A stretch of DNA of 64,000 nucleotides from positions 248,001-312,000 of the forward strand of contig NZ_JAALDL010000003.1 in NCBI RefSeq assembly GCF_011045095.1, written 5' to 3'. The position numbers were made by a program, and so were the translations under genes. A model generated the notes under the pieces. The model was not told the DNA's origin. It worked only from the letters and a program-made list of their open reading frames with translations, and made no database searches. This DNA is from Grimontia sedimenti. Its GTDB lineage: Bacteria; Pseudomonadota; Gammaproteobacteria; Enterobacterales; Vibrionaceae. Of this stretch, positions 1-9,107 are shown piece after piece; the stretch's first letter is position 1; every line of letters begins with the position of its first letter.

Positions 1-343
1 CCCCAAATTCATTCTGGTAATAGTTCTTTAAAATGTCTCCCTGTTCCGCGGTTGGGAACGTCTCTGTAGTGACACTTTGAAAGCTTTTTGCAAACTGAAC
101 CATGGCATCCTCTGTCATGGTTGAGTTGGCGAGATTCGTCAATTGTTTGCTGATATTGACGAAGTAATCTTGAACTTCTGCTTTTTTGACTTCTCTGACT
201 GAAAGCAGTTGATTCTCCAACTGATGTTCAATTGCTAATGAAGAAGTATTGATGGCCGTTGCTGTGAGTAAACTCGCTGTCACAATGACAGCGATAGCGC
301 TGATTGCGATAAATGCGGTTTTAATTTTTGTGGAAATTCTCAT
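1..343 (-). CDS. Methyl-accepting chemotaxis protein, N-terminal fragment (cut by window edge)
   Basis: Reading the minus strand from ATG at 343 gives an open frame to base 1. It starts MRISTKIKTAFIAISAIA, a short basic leader followed by one hydrophobic helix (about residues 8-30), then a polar, helix-rich stretch with Gln/Asn/Glu that looks like the periplasmic sensor part of a chemoreceptor. An AAGGTGAC ribosome-binding site precedes the ATG. Only about 114 codons are visible; the HAMP and signalling domains would lie outside the window. The assignment rests on the TM1 plus helical sensor architecture, so it is probable, not certain. A membrane sensor histidine kinase or a GGDEF protein would start similarly. 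Confidence 0.6.
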   Translation of the reverse strand, partial: MRISTKIKTAFIAISAIAVIVTASLLTATAINTSSLAIEHQLENQLLSVREVKKAEVQDYFVNISKQLTNLANSTMTEDAMVQFAKSFQSVTTETFPTAEQGDILKNYYQNEFG

Positions 344-609
344 TGTCACCTTGCTCCATAGAAGAGACATGCGAACCAAATTGGCTTTTTAAAAGTGTAG
401 GAAAGCTTTTGCATAAATTGCTTATTTCGCACAGGAATCTTTGCGAGCGGTCATTAAGGTAATGAAAGTGAAGAGAATTAATTTTTCATCATTAAAAACA
501 GGGGGATAGAAAATCCATTTAGGAAGTGAAATACGGTAAATCTGGAGGTTGGCTAGTAGGGCTGTATGGGTTTATGGTCTTATAAATGGTTTAGTGCAGG
601 TAAGGGAGG

Positions 610-638
610 TTGGGCAAAGTTTATAAGGCTTTGCCCAA
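610..638 (-). terminator. Stem-loop downstream of the acetyltransferase; only structure in the 344-673 gap
   Basis: A perfect 10-bp inverted repeat (TTGGGCAAAG / CTTTGCCCAA) with a 9-nt loop lies 36 nt after the acetyltransferase stop. There is no strong T-run on either side, so it may be a weak terminator or an mRNA-stabilising hairpin. The rest of the 330-nt gap holds no gene that I can see. Confidence 0.45.
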
Positions 639-673
639 TTTAAAATGTATTGATAATGCAAAAAGATAAGTAC

Positions 674-1180
674 TCAATTGTTATTTATTGACTTTTCCAA
701 AATAGCAACGGAGTAATACTGGTCAAATTTGTAGCCAACATCAGTCAATAGCCCAACCTGTTGAAAGCCAAACTTTTCATGCAGTTTTATAGAGGCAGGG
801 TTCGGTAAAGTAATCACAGAATAAGCTCTGGATACCGGCGAAGATAACATCTTATTCAAAAGCGCCTCCATCAGTGCTGAACCTAACCCCTTGGCACGAA
901 CCTCATGACGGAGGTAGATCGTGATTTCAGAACTGACTTTATAGGCCTGTTTTTCTCTGAACTCGCCGTTATAGGCAAAACCAATCACTTCGCCATGCTC
1001 GTTCTCTTTGACCAACACATGGTAGTAACCTTCACTGTTTATCAGCTTTTCCAGCCAGGCTTCACGTTGTTCGATTGTCCATGGCTCGTAATCGAAAGTG
1101 ATCGAGGTTTCACGCACATAGTGGTTGTATATGTCGTTGATGGCCGGAAGATCTCCGGCCTGTACTGCTCGAATTGTCAT
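674..1180 (-). CDS. GNAT N-acetyltransferase, phosphinothricin-acetyltransferase (PAT/Bar) type
   Basis: 168 aa, one GNAT domain. The N-terminus (MTIRAVQAGDLPAINDIYNH) and the YVRETSITFDYEP region are typical of the PAT/YncA branch, which acetylates methionine sulfoximine-like or other amino acids with acetyl-CoA. The pyrophosphate-binding motif region is RAKGLGSALMEALL (residues about 96-109). The start ATG overlaps the stop of the upstream racemase gene in an ATGA, so the two are translationally coupled. The partner acts on amino acids, which fits an amino-acid or amino-acid-analogue substrate. The true substrate cannot be read from the sequence. Confidence 0.85.
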   Translation of the reverse strand: MTIRAVQAGDLPAINDIYNHYVRETSITFDYEPWTIEQREAWLEKLINSEGYYHVLVKENEHGEVIGFAYNGEFREKQAYKVSSEITIYLRHEVRAKGLGSALMEALLNKMLSSPVSRAYSVITLPNPASIKLHEKFGFQQVGLLTDVGYKFDQYYSVAILEKSINNN

Positions 1181-1887
1181 ACTGCGTCCTTGCTGAACTC
1201 AGAGAGTGCGAGTTTAACTGCTGCCTCAGCGTGTAATTCTGTGGTGTCGTAGAGTGGAATAGGAGTGTGCTGCTGCTGGATCAACAACCCTATTTCAGTG
1301 CATCCCAAAATAATGCCTTCAACACCACGGGCTTTAAGTGCGTCGATAACAGAAAGATACTGTTTGCGGGAATGCGTGTTTACCTCGCCCTGAACCAGTT
1401 CTTGGTAAATGATTTCGTGAACAATGTCCTGATGCCAATCTTCCGGAACACTCACTTGAATACCATGGGAAGCCAGGCGCTCCTTGTAGAATGGCTGTGA
1501 CATGGTGAAGCGTGTACCCAGCAAACCAACATGTTTGATGCCATCTTCTTTGAGCTTCTGTGCGGTTGCATCAGCGATGTGGAGTAGCGGAATGGAAATC
1601 GCGTCTTGAACTTCTGCTGCTACTTTGTGCATGGTGTTGGTACCAATCAGCATGAAGTCAGCGCCAGCGGCTTCCAGCTTTCTTGCTTCTCCTGCTAATT
1701 GTTTTGCAGATTTATCCCAAGCATCAGCGCGTTGCTGAGCCTCAATGTCGGCGAAATCGACGCTGCTCATCAGGATTTTGGCTGAATGATGACCACCAAG
1801 CGCCTCCCGGACGTATTGATTGAGGAGCCGATAGTAAATTGCTGTTGACTCCCAACTCATTCCGCCAATTAAACCAATGATTTTCAT
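1177..1887 (-). CDS. ygeA: Aspartate/glutamate racemase family protein, YgeA-like
   Basis: 236 aa from the ATG at 1887 (MKIIGLIGGMSWEST), which has an AAGGG site 8-9 nt upstream; the open frame extends further upstream but without support. The family is PLP-independent and uses a two-base mechanism. The second catalytic cysteine is in GCTEIGLL. At the first position the usual Cys is replaced by Thr in LIGTNTMHK, as I recall for E. coli YgeA, so this is the Thr/Cys type. The HIADAT and GTRFTM blocks also match YgeA. It probably interconverts L- and D-amino acids in the cytoplasm. The 3' end overlaps the acetyltransferase start by ATGA, forming a two-gene operon. Confidence 0.85.
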   Translation of the reverse strand: MKIIGLIGGMSWESTAIYYRLLNQYVREALGGHHSAKILMSSVDFADIEAQQRADAWDKSAKQLAGEARKLEAAGADFMLIGTNTMHKVAAEVQDAISIPLLHIADATAQKLKEDGIKHVGLLGTRFTMSQPFYKERLASHGIQVSVPEDWHQDIVHEIIYQELVQGEVNTHSRKQYLSVIDALKARGVEGIILGCTEIGLLIQQQHTPIPLYDTTELHAEAAVKLALSEFSKDAV

Positions 1888-2083
1888 ATTCGTACCCTTA
1901 CGCGCTATTAGGTCTTCTCGAATATATATCGAACAAGCTGAGGAAATAAAACACTTTTTGGGCAAGGGCTGAATCATTTATTGGACGGCAAAGTGCTTTC
2001 AATTTGCGGCCTATGTTACATTGTTGGCTTTCCACCTTTGCTGACGTTGCAAAGGAGATACTCAAATAACAGGAGTAGGTTGA

Positions 2084-2995
2084 GTGACTGCGATTAAACG
2101 GGCACAAATAGCACCGCAAGGGCCAGAGCTTTCTGAACTTGTGCAAGGTTATTGGCGGCTGGGCGAATGGGGGATGTCTCCGCAAGAGCGCCTGACTTTC
2201 ATGAAAAAGCACCTTGAACTTGGCATCACCACGGTCGACCACGCAGACATCTACGGTGGCTATCAATGCGAAACGCTTTTTGGTGAAGCGCTGAAGCTGG
2301 AGCCCTCACTACGCGATAGCATGGAGATTGTCTCCAAGTGCGACATCAAGCTGGTGAGTCAGAGTGCACCCGAACGCAAAATTAACCACTACGACACCGG
2401 AGAAGCGCATATTCTTCAGTCAGTAGACAACAGTCTTTCCCGTCTTGGCGTGGATAGTCTGGATGTGCTTTTGATTCATCGTCCTGATTGTTTGATGGAC
2501 GCCGATGAAGTGGCGGACGCATTTGAGAAGCTTCATACCGCCGGTAAGGTGAAGCACTTTGGTGTGTCTAACTTCTCACCTTCCCAATACAACCTACTGC
2601 AATCCCGATTGGATAAACCGCTTGTCACCAACCAGGTTGAGATAAATCCAATCAATTTCGACGTTGCGCATGACGGCACCTTGGATCTCATGCAGCAGCT
2701 TCGCATTCGTCCTATGGCTTGGTCATGTCTGGGCGGAGGTGCAATTTTCTCATCAGATTCTGAGCAAGCGGTTCGCCTTAGAACCACGTTGACGGAAATT
2801 GCGGAAGAATTGGGTGTGACAATGGAACAGGTGATTTATGGCTTTGTTATCCGTCACCCAAGCAAGCCACTGCCAATCGTTGGCTCAGGCAAGTTTGAAC
2901 GTGTAGAATCTGCAGTACAAGCTATGTCAGTTGAGCTGATTCGGGAACAGTGGTACCGCATTTGGGTGGCGAGCAAAGGTCATGGTGTGCCATAG
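2084..2995 (+). CDS. ydhF: Aldo/keto reductase, YdhF family
   Basis: 303 aa beginning at GTG (2084), with AGGAG about 9 nt upstream. It closely resembles E. coli YdhF from memory: APQGPELSELVQGYWRL, TTVDHADIYGGYQCE, EIVSKC, LLIHRPDPLMDADEVADAF-type block, and PIVGSGKFERV. The AKR catalytic residues are visible: Asp and Tyr in DHADIYGGY, Lys in VSKC, and His in LIHRPD. It is a cytoplasmic NADPH-dependent oxidoreductase of unknown physiological substrate. It is divergent from the racemase gene and convergent with the REC-EAL gene, 26 nt away. Confidence 0.92.
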   Translation: MTAIKRAQIAPQGPELSELVQGYWRLGEWGMSPQERLTFMKKHLELGITTVDHADIYGGYQCETLFGEALKLEPSLRDSMEIVSKCDIKLVSQSAPERKINHYDTGEAHILQSVDNSLSRLGVDSLDVLLIHRPDCLMDADEVADAFEKLHTAGKVKHFGVSNFSPSQYNLLQSRLDKPLVTNQVEINPINFDVAHDGTLDLMQQLRIRPMAWSCLGGGAIFSSDSEQAVRLRTTLTEIAEELGVTMEQVIYGFVIRHPSKPLPIVGSGKFERVESAVQAMSVELIREQWYRIWVASKGHGVP

Positions 2996-3021
2996 GCCGT
3001 TTCTCACAATTATTTCGGGCG

Positions 3022-4248
3022 TCAACGACCGGTTCCTTCATAACTGTTGCTGGCGCCAACACCTTTCAGCCAGCTGCTATACCAACTTTGCAACGATTCA
3101 ATCGGTCTTGGACGGCAAATTAAAAATCCTTGCAACAAGATACCGGGATAGCGTGTAGAAAGGTATTCCAACTCTTCAAAGTGCTCTATACCTTCTGCCA
3201 CCAAATCAACGTTGAATTTATCGGTGATCTCCGAGAGCGACTGCACAATCACCTGACTGAACTGGTCATGATGAATTTGACTGATCAAGGTGCGGTCAAT
3301 TTTTACTTCAGTGAAGGGCAGACTCCGAAGCTGCTGCAGATTGGTAAAGCCCGTACCAAAGTCATCCAATGACAGACCATACCCACGAATTCTCAGCCTG
3401 TTTAGAGACTCCATCTGCTCAGCGGTTTTCAGTGCATATTCCTCGGTTATTTCCAATACTACGCGGGATTTGTCGATGTTCCGGGTTTTGAAGAGCGCTT
3501 CCAACCGGTTAGGTATTTCCAAATCTGCCAACTGTTGTGGTGAGAGGTTGAGACTGATTTTAACTTTGTCACCAAAGATCCCAGAAAGTGCTTCCATGTC
3601 GACGGCGGTTGTTTCAGCCAACTGCATAGTCAGCAAGTCCATCAAATCGTATTGAATGGCGGTAGGGATGAATCGACCAGGAAGAATCGCATCAGCCTCA
3701 CCGGGTTTTTGAATACGTGCTAGCACTTCAAGACTTTCGACACGATTGTTGTCTGGGTTTAACTTGGGCTGGTAATAGGGGATAACCTGATGATGAACGA
3801 TGCTGGTGATCAGTTCCTCTTTGGTCATTTTCTTGAACTTGAGGAATTTGCGCTCTTCGAACTGGTCCATTCGGTCAAGAATGAGTTGCAGTGCGTCTTT
3901 GTTGATGGGTTTTGAGATGTTGCCGAGTAAACACACTTGTTGTTGGCGGGCAACTTCAGCAGCAAGTTCAATTATCCTGACATCTAGGTCAGATATGATG
4001 CAGACACCGCCGTTGAAGCGCATATTACCAAGTTCGCGAATCACCCCCATGCCGTCGATCCCGGGCATGTTGAGATCCGTGAGAACGATATCGTATTTAG
4101 TGGGCGACTTGTGGATTTCATCTAGTGCCGCTTTGGGATCGTTAAAGGTGGTGACTTCATGAATACCGATGTCTGACAAAAGAGACTTCACCATCATTAA
4201 GATGGCGTCAGAATCGTCGACAGCAAGAATCCTTCTGTTCTCGTGCAT
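3022..4248 (-). CDS. Response regulator with receiver and EAL (c-di-GMP phosphodiesterase) domains
   Basis: 408 aa. The N-terminal REC domain (about 5-125) has the acidic pocket VDDSD and the phospho-acceptor Asp in VLTDLNMPG. A helical linker leads to an EAL domain (about 145-395). Metal and catalytic residues look intact: EVLAR (the EAL signature), NLSPQQL, EITEEY, DDFGTGFTNL, VKIDR, VAEGIEH and LLQGFL. It should therefore be an active phosphodiesterase that degrades c-di-GMP to pGpG under phospho-control. It is related to VieA/RocR-type regulators, but lacks VieA's C-terminal HTH. No cognate histidine kinase is adjacent. Confidence 0.92.
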   Translation of the reverse strand: MHENRRILAVDDSDAILMMVKSLLSDIGIHEVTTFNDPKAALDEIHKSPTKYDIVLTDLNMPGIDGMGVIRELGNMRFNGGVCIISDLDVRIIELAAEVARQQQVCLLGNISKPINKDALQLILDRMDQFEERKFLKFKKMTKEELITSIVHHQVIPYYQPKLNPDNNRVESLEVLARIQKPGEADAILPGRFIPTAIQYDLMDLLTMQLAETTAVDMEALSGIFGDKVKISLNLSPQQLADLEIPNRLEALFKTRNIDKSRVVLEITEEYALKTAEQMESLNRLRIRGYGLSLDDFGTGFTNLQQLRSLPFTEVKIDRTLISQIHHDQFSQVIVQSLSEITDKFNVDLVAEGIEHFEELEYLSTRYPGILLQGFLICRPRPIESLQSWYSSWLKGVGASNSYEGTGR

Positions 4249-4511
4249 CTGGTTACTCTCAAAGCTTGTGTATCAAATATAAAACTAGATGCTTAAAGCC
4301 AGATTTCAATCAGGTCTGAGTGATGGAATTTCTATGTTTTAGTGGGTTCCAACGCAAATTTTTAATGGTTTGAAAAGGTTAGTGTGTCGGAGACCAATGT
4401 AATCCACAAAAAATAGTGTCTTTATTGTGAGCAGCAGAGAGTACCGTATCCGGCCGGTGGCTTTGTGATTCTTCGGATACGCTTCACCGTACGGTATATA
4501 AGCAGAGAAAT

Positions 4512-5402
4512 ATGGAAATGAAAAAACTGGATGTGATGGAGTTAATGCTACTCGCTGCACTTTGGGGAGGCTCATTCATCCTTATTCGTTATGCAGTGCC
4601 GGACTTTGGCCCATTTGCTTTGATACTGGTGCGAGTTGGCCTCGGCGCACTGTTTTTGCTTCCGCTATTAAAACTCAAAGGGTATACCGCCGCTTTCCGT
4701 GATAATTGGTTTCACGCTTGTGTCGTCGGGCTTTTTAGTTCGGCCATTCCATTTATTCTTTTTGCCTATGCCATGGTCAGTGTGACCGGGAGTTTTGCAT
4801 CTATTGTGAATGCAGGCACGCCTATCTGGGGGGCGATTATTGCCTATCTTTGGCTTGGCGAGTCGCTGAACCGTGCTCGGATATTGGGTTTGTTACTGGG
4901 TGTACTAGGGGTGATCATCCTGGTTTGGGGCAAGCTGGATTTTGGCGATCAAGGTCTGGGTTGGCCGGTCGTTGCTGTGCTGGGCGCTACTTTGATGTAT
5001 GGCATTTCCGCGAGTTATACCAAGCGATTCCTGACCGGAGCTCCACCATTGGTGACTGCAACAGGGAGTCAGGTTGGGTCAACAATTGTTCTGTTGCCTT
5101 TGGGACTGCTTTTTTGGCCAGAAACTGCGCCAGATTCTGCGGCCTGGATCGCTGCTGCCATCCTGGGTATTGCGTCTACCGGCTTTGCTTACATCCTGTT
5201 TTTTAGACTGATTAGCAGGGTAGGGCCAACCAATACGATCGCAGTCACTTTCCTTATTCCGCTATTTGCTGCGGTTTGGGGTGTTGCCTTCCTTGGGGAA
5301 GTCATTACGCCGAGAATGCTGGCGGGGGGATTAACGATCTTTGCCGGTACTGCTCTGACGACGGGAATAGTGAGTTTCGGACGAAGGGAAAAGCGCGCAT
5401 AA
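4512..5402 (+). CDS. EamA/DMT family transporter
   Basis: 296 aa with ten predicted membrane helices in two EamA halves, the normal size for the family. Recognisable features are LLAALWGGSFILIRYAVPDFGP at the start of half one (split here: LLAALWGGSF then ILIRYAV), the AIPFILFAYAMVSV helix and the LGEVITPRMLAGG block in half two. Family members export amino acids or metabolites across the inner membrane. ATG at 4512 and ATG at 4518 are both possible starts. A bidirectional terminator separates it from the convergent MarR gene. Substrate is unknown. Confidence 0.88.
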   Translation: MEMKKLDVMELMLLAALWGGSFILIRYAVPDFGPFALILVRVGLGALFLLPLLKLKGYTAAFRDNWFHACVVGLFSSAIPFILFAYAMVSVTGSFASIVNAGTPIWGAIIAYLWLGESLNRARILGLLLGVLGVIILVWGKLDFGDQGLGWPVVAVLGATLMYGISASYTKRFLTGAPPLVTATGSQVGSTIVLLPLGLLFWPETAPDSAAWIAAAILGIASTGFAYILFFRLISRVGPTNTIAVTFLIPLFAAVWGVAFLGEVITPRMLAGGLTIFAGTALTTGIVSFGRREKRA

Positions 5403-5428
5403 AAAAAGAGCCCGAATGGGCTCTTTTT
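5403..5428. terminator. Bidirectional rho-independent terminator
   Basis: AAAAAGAGCCC, loop GAAT, GGGCTCTTTTT. The hairpin has A/T tracts on both sides and sits between two convergent genes, so it can serve both. Confidence 0.9.
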
Positions 5429-5442
5429 GATCCTGCTTTTCA

Positions 5443-5934
5443 TCACTCAGAACGCACAGGCTCTGCCGTTGTGAGAGGTGTCACTTCCAAAAGTGGTGCC
5501 GCGTCAATGTTGTCAGCGTTCATCATTGAAGAGATGCGCTGAACAGAAGAGATCAGCAGGGACTGTTCCCACTCTTCGAGGGACTGGAAGCGGGAAATAA
5601 AGCTTTCCTGCAAAGGCTTTGGTGCTTGCTCTAATGCTTTCACACCTTCAGGTGTTAAATGGGCATGAACTTTACGCTTATCCAGATTACTTCTCACACG
5701 CACAATCAGGTTACGGTTGGCCAAGCGATCAAGAATTGTGGTCGCTGTTGCCTGACTCATGTTGGTGTGGTTAGAAAGCTGACGAATGGTGACTTCGCCC
5801 AGTTCCTGGATTGCACGCATCAGAACCAACTGGGGTCCTGTCAAACCTGCTTCTTTATTCAGTTTTCTAGAATGCAGATCGATAGCGCGGATGATTTGTC
5901 GTAGTGCAACCAGAACCTCTTCGTGCTTCTCCAT
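5443..5934 (-). CDS. MarR family transcriptional regulator
   Basis: 163 aa with a winged-helix MarR domain: LTGPQLVLMRAIQELGEVTIRQLSNHTNMSQ spans the recognition HTH (residues about 29-60), followed by ATTILDRLANRNLIVRVRSNLDKRKVHAHLT, the wing with the conserved D-x-R. A GGAGAGG site precedes ATG at 5934. It is a dimeric repressor or activator. Targets are not evident, but the 445-nt region upstream leads to the imelysin cluster on the other strand, so autoregulation or control of that divergent cluster is possible. Confidence 0.92.
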   Translation of the reverse strand: MEKHEEVLVALRQIIRAIDLHSRKLNKEAGLTGPQLVLMRAIQELGEVTIRQLSNHTNMSQATATTILDRLANRNLIVRVRSNLDKRKVHAHLTPEGVKALEQAPKPLQESFISRFQSLEEWEQSLLISSVQRISSMMNADNIDAAPLLEVTPLTTAEPVRSE

Positions 5935-6274
5935 AGAAGCCTCTCCTTTAGACAGCAGGATGTTAAAAATCGCGGGAATTATCGGTATAAAAGATCAAGA
6001 TTTAAAGACCTTTTACACAGGAATATTGCTGATAGGGCAATAAGCGTAAAAGACGGATACTTTCATCACTGATTCACAGCAGAATGTGCGCCGTTGTTGA
6101 AGGAAAAATCCCAGCGATTATCGGATATTAACTTATATTTTAGGTCAACCTTACACCTAAGGCTCAATCTGTCTCAAGCGATGTGACACGAACTTTCTCT
6201 CGAACCTCTCATTCATCCTTGAAATAAAATGAAAGTCCCAAAACTTCAACGAATGATCACTCCTGGTTAATCTA

Positions 6275-6299
6275 AATGATAAAAACTATCAATATCATT
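6275..6299 (+). promoter_or_regulatory. Putative Fur box upstream of the imelysin cluster
   Basis: TGATAAAAACTATCA at 6277-6291 matches the 7-1-7 Fur model (TGATAAT-N-ATTATCA) at 12 of 14 positions, and a further ATATCATT extends it. It sits about 90 nt before the first imelysin start. The remaining gap back to 5935 shows no gene. Confidence 0.75.
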
Positions 6300-6379
6300 T
6301 GAATTTACTCGAATGGGAATGTAATAATTGTTGCCGATCGCAACAATTTGTTACAACCACACGCATTCAAGGAATGATT

Positions 6380-7636
6380 ATGAAGCGCTCCACTTTGGCT
6401 ATTGCCAGCTCTATTTGGGTTCTTTCTTCTGTTTCAACCACCGCAATGGCAGCAACGCCGGACGAAGTCGTTAACCACTATGCAAATCTGGCCCATGCTG
6501 TTTACAGTGATGCGCAACAATCTGCGGTGAAATTGGATTCCGCGATTGAGGCCCTCATCGAATCTCCATCTCAAGCGAACCTGGATGCTGCAAAAGCGGC
6601 TTGGGTTGCCGCACGCGTACCTTATCAACAATCTGAAGTATTCCGTTTTGGTAACGCTATTGTGGACGACTGGGAAGGTCAGCTGAATGCTTGGCCACTG
6701 GATGAAGGCCTGATCGACTATGTAGCAACGGATTATCAATACGAGCTTGGTAATGGTGGTGCAGTTGCGAACATCGTGTCTAACACTAGCATTCAGGTGG
6801 GTAGCGAGAAGCTGGATGTCACCACTATTACGCCTGAGCTATTGGCTTCTTTGAATGAAATTGGTGGGTCCGAAGCGAACGTAGCGACAGGTTATCACGC
6901 TATTGAATTCTTGCTTTGGGGGCAGGATCTGAATGGCACTCAATCTGGCGCAGGTGAGCGTCCTTACACTGATTTTGCCTACGGCGAAGCATGTACCAAC
7001 AACAATTGTGACCGTCGACGTGAGTACCTGAAAGCCGCTTCTGATTTGCTCATCGAAGATTTAACTTGGATGGAAAAGCAATGGTCCGCGAACGAGTCCG
7101 GTAACTACCGCGAAACCCTTCTGAAAGAAGACACCACAAACGGCCTGCGTAAGATGCTGTTTGGCATGGGCTCACTTTCACTCGGTGAGTTGGCAGGCGA
7201 GCGCATGAAAGTCGCTCTAGAGGCGAATTCGACGGAAGACGAGCATGATTGTTTTTCTGACAACACGCACAACTCTCACTACTACAACGAGCAAGGTATC
7301 TACAACGTACTGACTGGCTCTTATCAGCGTATTGATGGTTCTGAACTGACGGGCCCATCGCTGCTGGATATGGTGAAGAACAACAACGATAAAGCGGCTG
7401 CACAAATCAAAGCAGATTTCGACTCAGCCCGCACTGCCGTTTACCAACTCGTAGAATCTGCTGAGAAAGACAATGTGCATTTTGATCAGCTTATTGCGTC
7501 CGACAACGCTGATGGTAACAAGCTGGTGAACAACGCCATTTCGGCATTGGTTCAACAAACCCGCAGCATTGAAACGGTCGCTGCGGAGTTAGGAATTTCC
7601 AACCTGAACCCTGACAGCGCTGATCATCAGTTCTGA
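6380..7636 (+). CDS. Imelysin family periplasmic protein (M75/EfeO-like)
   Basis: 418 aa from ATG at 6380, chosen because AAGGA lies 6 nt upstream and because it begins a proper signal peptide (MKRSTLAIASSIWVLSSVST, cleavage near AMA-ATP). The upstream ATG at 6374 lies too close to the AAGGA. The imelysin signature GxHxxE is intact as GYHAIEFLLWG (His173, Glu176). Family members bind metal in the periplasm or outer membrane and are linked to iron uptake; peptidase activity is disputed. Downstream are a di-haem protein, a second imelysin and a DUF1513 protein, the same order I recall for the P. aeruginosa icmP/PA4370-PA4373 locus. A Fur-like box precedes it. Confidence 0.9.
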   Translation: MKRSTLAIASSIWVLSSVSTTAMAATPDEVVNHYANLAHAVYSDAQQSAVKLDSAIEALIESPSQANLDAAKAAWVAARVPYQQSEVFRFGNAIVDDWEGQLNAWPLDEGLIDYVATDYQYELGNGGAVANIVSNTSIQVGSEKLDVTTITPELLASLNEIGGSEANVATGYHAIEFLLWGQDLNGTQSGAGERPYTDFAYGEACTNNNCDRRREYLKAASDLLIEDLTWMEKQWSANESGNYRETLLKEDTTNGLRKMLFGMGSLSLGELAGERMKVALEANSTEDEHDCFSDNTHNSHYYNEQGIYNVLTGSYQRIDGSELTGPSLLDMVKNNNDKAAAQIKADFDSARTAVYQLVESAEKDNVHFDQLIASDNADGNKLVNNAISALVQQTRSIETVAAELGISNLNPDSADHQF

Positions 7637-7657
7637 GTTTGATTCTTATGTTTTATC

Positions 7658-7691
7658 AAGCCTCCCTGGGTTTTAAGCCTTAGGGAGGCTT
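7658..7691 (+). terminator. Hairpin between the first and second genes of the imelysin cluster
   Basis: Perfect 10-bp stem (AAGCCTCCCT / AGGGAGGCTT) around a 14-nt loop, without a following T-run. It lies between genes that are likely co-transcribed, so it may attenuate or protect mRNA 3' ends instead of fully terminating. Confidence 0.5.
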
Positions 7692-7719
7692 CTGTCGTTT
7701 AGCTGGTTTTAATGTCGTT

Positions 7720-9096
7720 ATGAAATATATTCCTTTCGCTTTTGCTGTTATTGCCTGTTCTGCTAACGCCTCTGCTATCAAATCCGGTGGAGATACCACG
7801 ACTAACAAGCAGGGTGTCAATGCCTTCTCACAACCTGCTACCAATCTTCCTATGATTGAGCGCATCGACTTCAGTGTCGGAAATAGCTTTTTCAGAAACC
7901 CTTGGGTGAGTGCGCCTGCTTCGACAGATGCAAGGGATGGACTGGGCCCGCTGTTCAACACTAATGGTTGCCAGAACTGCCATATCAAAGATGGGCGTGG
8001 TCATTTACCCAAACCGGGCGATGACAACGCCGTTTCTATGCTGATCCGCCTTAGTATCCCTGCAATCACAGATGCGCAGAAAAAAGCGCTGATCATGTCC
8101 GGTAACATTCCTGACCCGGTTTATGGCGGCCAACTCCAGGACTTCGCACTTCCGGGGGAGAAGCCAGAAGGTCGGATTGCCCTGCGCTTCGAGAAACACA
8201 ATGAAACGTTCAAAGACGGCTATTCGGTAGAGCTTCGAAAACCTGTCATCACTATCGAAGATCTGAATTACGGAGACATGCACCCTCAGATAGAAAAGTC
8301 TGTCCGTATCGCGCCACCTATGATTGGTCTTGGTTTGCTTGAGTCTGTCACTGAGCAAACGATGAGAGATATTGCCGCAGCGCAACTCAAAGAGGGCAAA
8401 GGCGTATCAGGGCGTCCAAACGAAGTGTGGGATGTTCTGCAGGAAAAAACCGTCGTTGGCCGCTTTGGGTGGAAAGCGGGGCAACCCACGTTGATGCAAC
8501 AAAACGCGGCGGCATTTAATGGCGATCTCGGCTTAACCAGTGCTTTATTCCCAGCGGAGAACTGCACGTCAGCCCAAACACTCTGTGAACGGCTGCCAAA
8601 TGGCGGTAACCCTGAAGTCACAGAAAAGGTGCTTAATTTCGTTGAGTTCTATTCCCAGCATCTAGCTGTGCCTATGCGTCGAAACCTCGACGATCCCAAA
8701 GTGCAACTAGGTGAGAAACTCTTCACCGACGCAGGCTGTGAAAGTTGCCATCAATCAACGCTTCAGACCGGAGAGCGCACTGATAGGCCAGCTCTGAGCA
8801 ATCAAACCATTCATCCCTACACGGATTTGCTGCTTCACGACATGGGCGAAGGATTGGCAGACAACCGTGGTGAATTCATTGCTAACGGACAGGAATGGCG
8901 AACCGCGCCGTTGTGGGGCTTGGGCTACACCGAAGAAGTGAATGGGCATACCGAGTATCTGCATGATGGGCGAGCAAGAAACGTAATGGAAGCAGTTCTG
9001 TGGCATGGCGGCGAAGCCGAGAACAGTAAACAACACGTTTTGGGCTTCGATAAAACCCAGCGCGAAGCCCTGATTGCTTTCCTGAATTCGTTGTAG
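7720..9096 (+). CDS. Di-haem oxidoreductase (DUF1111, 'thiol oxidoreductase')
   Basis: 458 aa with an N-terminal signal peptide (MKYIPFAFAVIACSANASA). Two c-type haem motifs CxxCH are present: CQNCH at 84-88 and CESCH at 340-344, so it is exported and matured in the periplasm. The DUF1111 family is related to cytochrome c peroxidase-like di-haem proteins and is found next to imelysins. In this cluster it could oxidise or reduce iron during uptake, which is inference. It lies 83 nt after the first imelysin gene and 11 nt before the lipoprotein start. Confidence 0.9.
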   Translation: MKYIPFAFAVIACSANASAIKSGGDTTTNKQGVNAFSQPATNLPMIERIDFSVGNSFFRNPWVSAPASTDARDGLGPLFNTNGCQNCHIKDGRGHLPKPGDDNAVSMLIRLSIPAITDAQKKALIMSGNIPDPVYGGQLQDFALPGEKPEGRIALRFEKHNETFKDGYSVELRKPVITIEDLNYGDMHPQIEKSVRIAPPMIGLGLLESVTEQTMRDIAAAQLKEGKGVSGRPNEVWDVLQEKTVVGRFGWKAGQPTLMQQNAAAFNGDLGLTSALFPAENCTSAQTLCERLPNGGNPEVTEKVLNFVEFYSQHLAVPMRRNLDDPKVQLGEKLFTDAGCESCHQSTLQTGERTDRPALSNQTIHPYTDLLLHDMGEGLADNRGEFIANGQEWRTAPLWGLGYTEEVNGHTEYLHDGRARNVMEAVLWHGGEAENSKQHVLGFDKTQREALIAFLNSL

Positions 9097-9107
9097 GAGT
9101 GGAAGCC

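Noticed and set aside
1898-2266. Minus-strand frame overlapping the ydhF start
   Set aside because: Overlaps a strongly recognised gene and has no recognisable protein features or ribosome-binding site.
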